Origin: Saprospiraceae bacterium
GTDB taxonomy: Bacteria; Bacteroidota; Bacteroidia; Chitinophagales; Saprospiraceae
Direction: 5' to 3'
DNA length: 5,849 bases
Assembly: GCA_020436955.1 (NCBI GenBank)
Contig: JAGQWW010000190.1
Coordinates: 1 to 5,849, forward strand
This document shows, in pieces, positions 5,721-5,849 of the stretch (the stretch's first letter is position 1; each line of letters opens with the position of its first letter). The notes below the pieces were generated by a model. It did no database searches, was not told the origin of the DNA, and saw only the letters and a list, made by a program, of their open reading frames with translations. A program made the position numbers and the translations under genes.

Positions 5721-5849
5721 AGATATGGGATATGAGATATGAAATATGATATGGGACATGGGATATGAACCGGTGATTTAAAATATTTCCCCTACCATAT
5801 TGCATATAGCATATCCCATATTTCATATATCATATCCCATACATCATAT
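5721..5849 (+). repeat. Inverted 7-nt repeat array (7 + at least 7 units) after the barrel gene
   Basis: The left arm (5721-5767) is seven units of the form NNATATG, such as AGATATG, GGATATG and AAATATG; one has lost two bases and one reads GGACATG. A 28-base spacer (5768-5795) follows. The right arm (5796-5849) is seven full units of CATATNN in exact 7-base phase plus a partial eighth cut by the window edge. In nested register left unit 2 (GGATATG) faces CATATCC and unit 4 (AAATATG) faces CATATTT, so even the variable bases pair. The array begins one base after the TAG stop. It probably folds into the 3'-end hairpin of the barrel mRNA. No coding sequence is visible here. Confidence 0.9.

Overview
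The window looks like chromosomal DNA from a member of the Bacteroidota. Several things point that way. It encodes an outer-membrane protein of the DUF6089 type. Three exported proteins have signal peptides that end just before Gln. There are almost no Shine-Dalgarno sequences, and the promoter-like sites resemble the TTTG / TAnnTTTG form rather than -35/-10 boxes. The 7-nt intergenic repeats are of a kind I associate with Saprospiria-like Bacteroidota, but that finer placement is only a guess.

Left half, minus strand. Bases 1-350 hold the N-terminal part of the ribosome-associated GTPase HflX, which runs off the left edge. After a 198-base gap with a long, nearly perfect hairpin comes a three-gene cassette read right to left: a secreted YceI-domain protein (2635-3225), a porin-like outer-membrane beta-barrel (1246-2607), and a second YceI-domain protein with an N-terminal membrane anchor or signal (549-1166). 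The first two genes are 27 bases apart. The last is separated from the barrel gene by a strong UUCG-loop intrinsic terminator that ends less than 20 bases before its start codon, so it is probably expressed by partial readthrough.

Centre. The 257 bases at 3226-3482 are a divergent control region. They hold a Bacteroidota-type -7 box for the cassette, a CRP/FNR-like palindrome, two 13-base direct repeats exactly 50 bases apart that bracket the palindrome, and a probable pgk promoter.

Right half, plus strand. A complete phosphoglycerate kinase gene (glycolysis) is followed by a DUF6089-type outer-membrane barrel gene. Each is followed, at or within two bases of its stop codon, by an inverted array of 7-nt units: five forward and five inverted after pgk, seven forward and at least seven inverted after the barrel gene. 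The two arrays differ in sequence but share the same architecture. They are the most unusual structures in the window.

The coding content is otherwise ordinary: housekeeping (hflX, pgk) plus envelope genes. I see no CRISPR array, transposase, tRNA, rRNA or phage gene.
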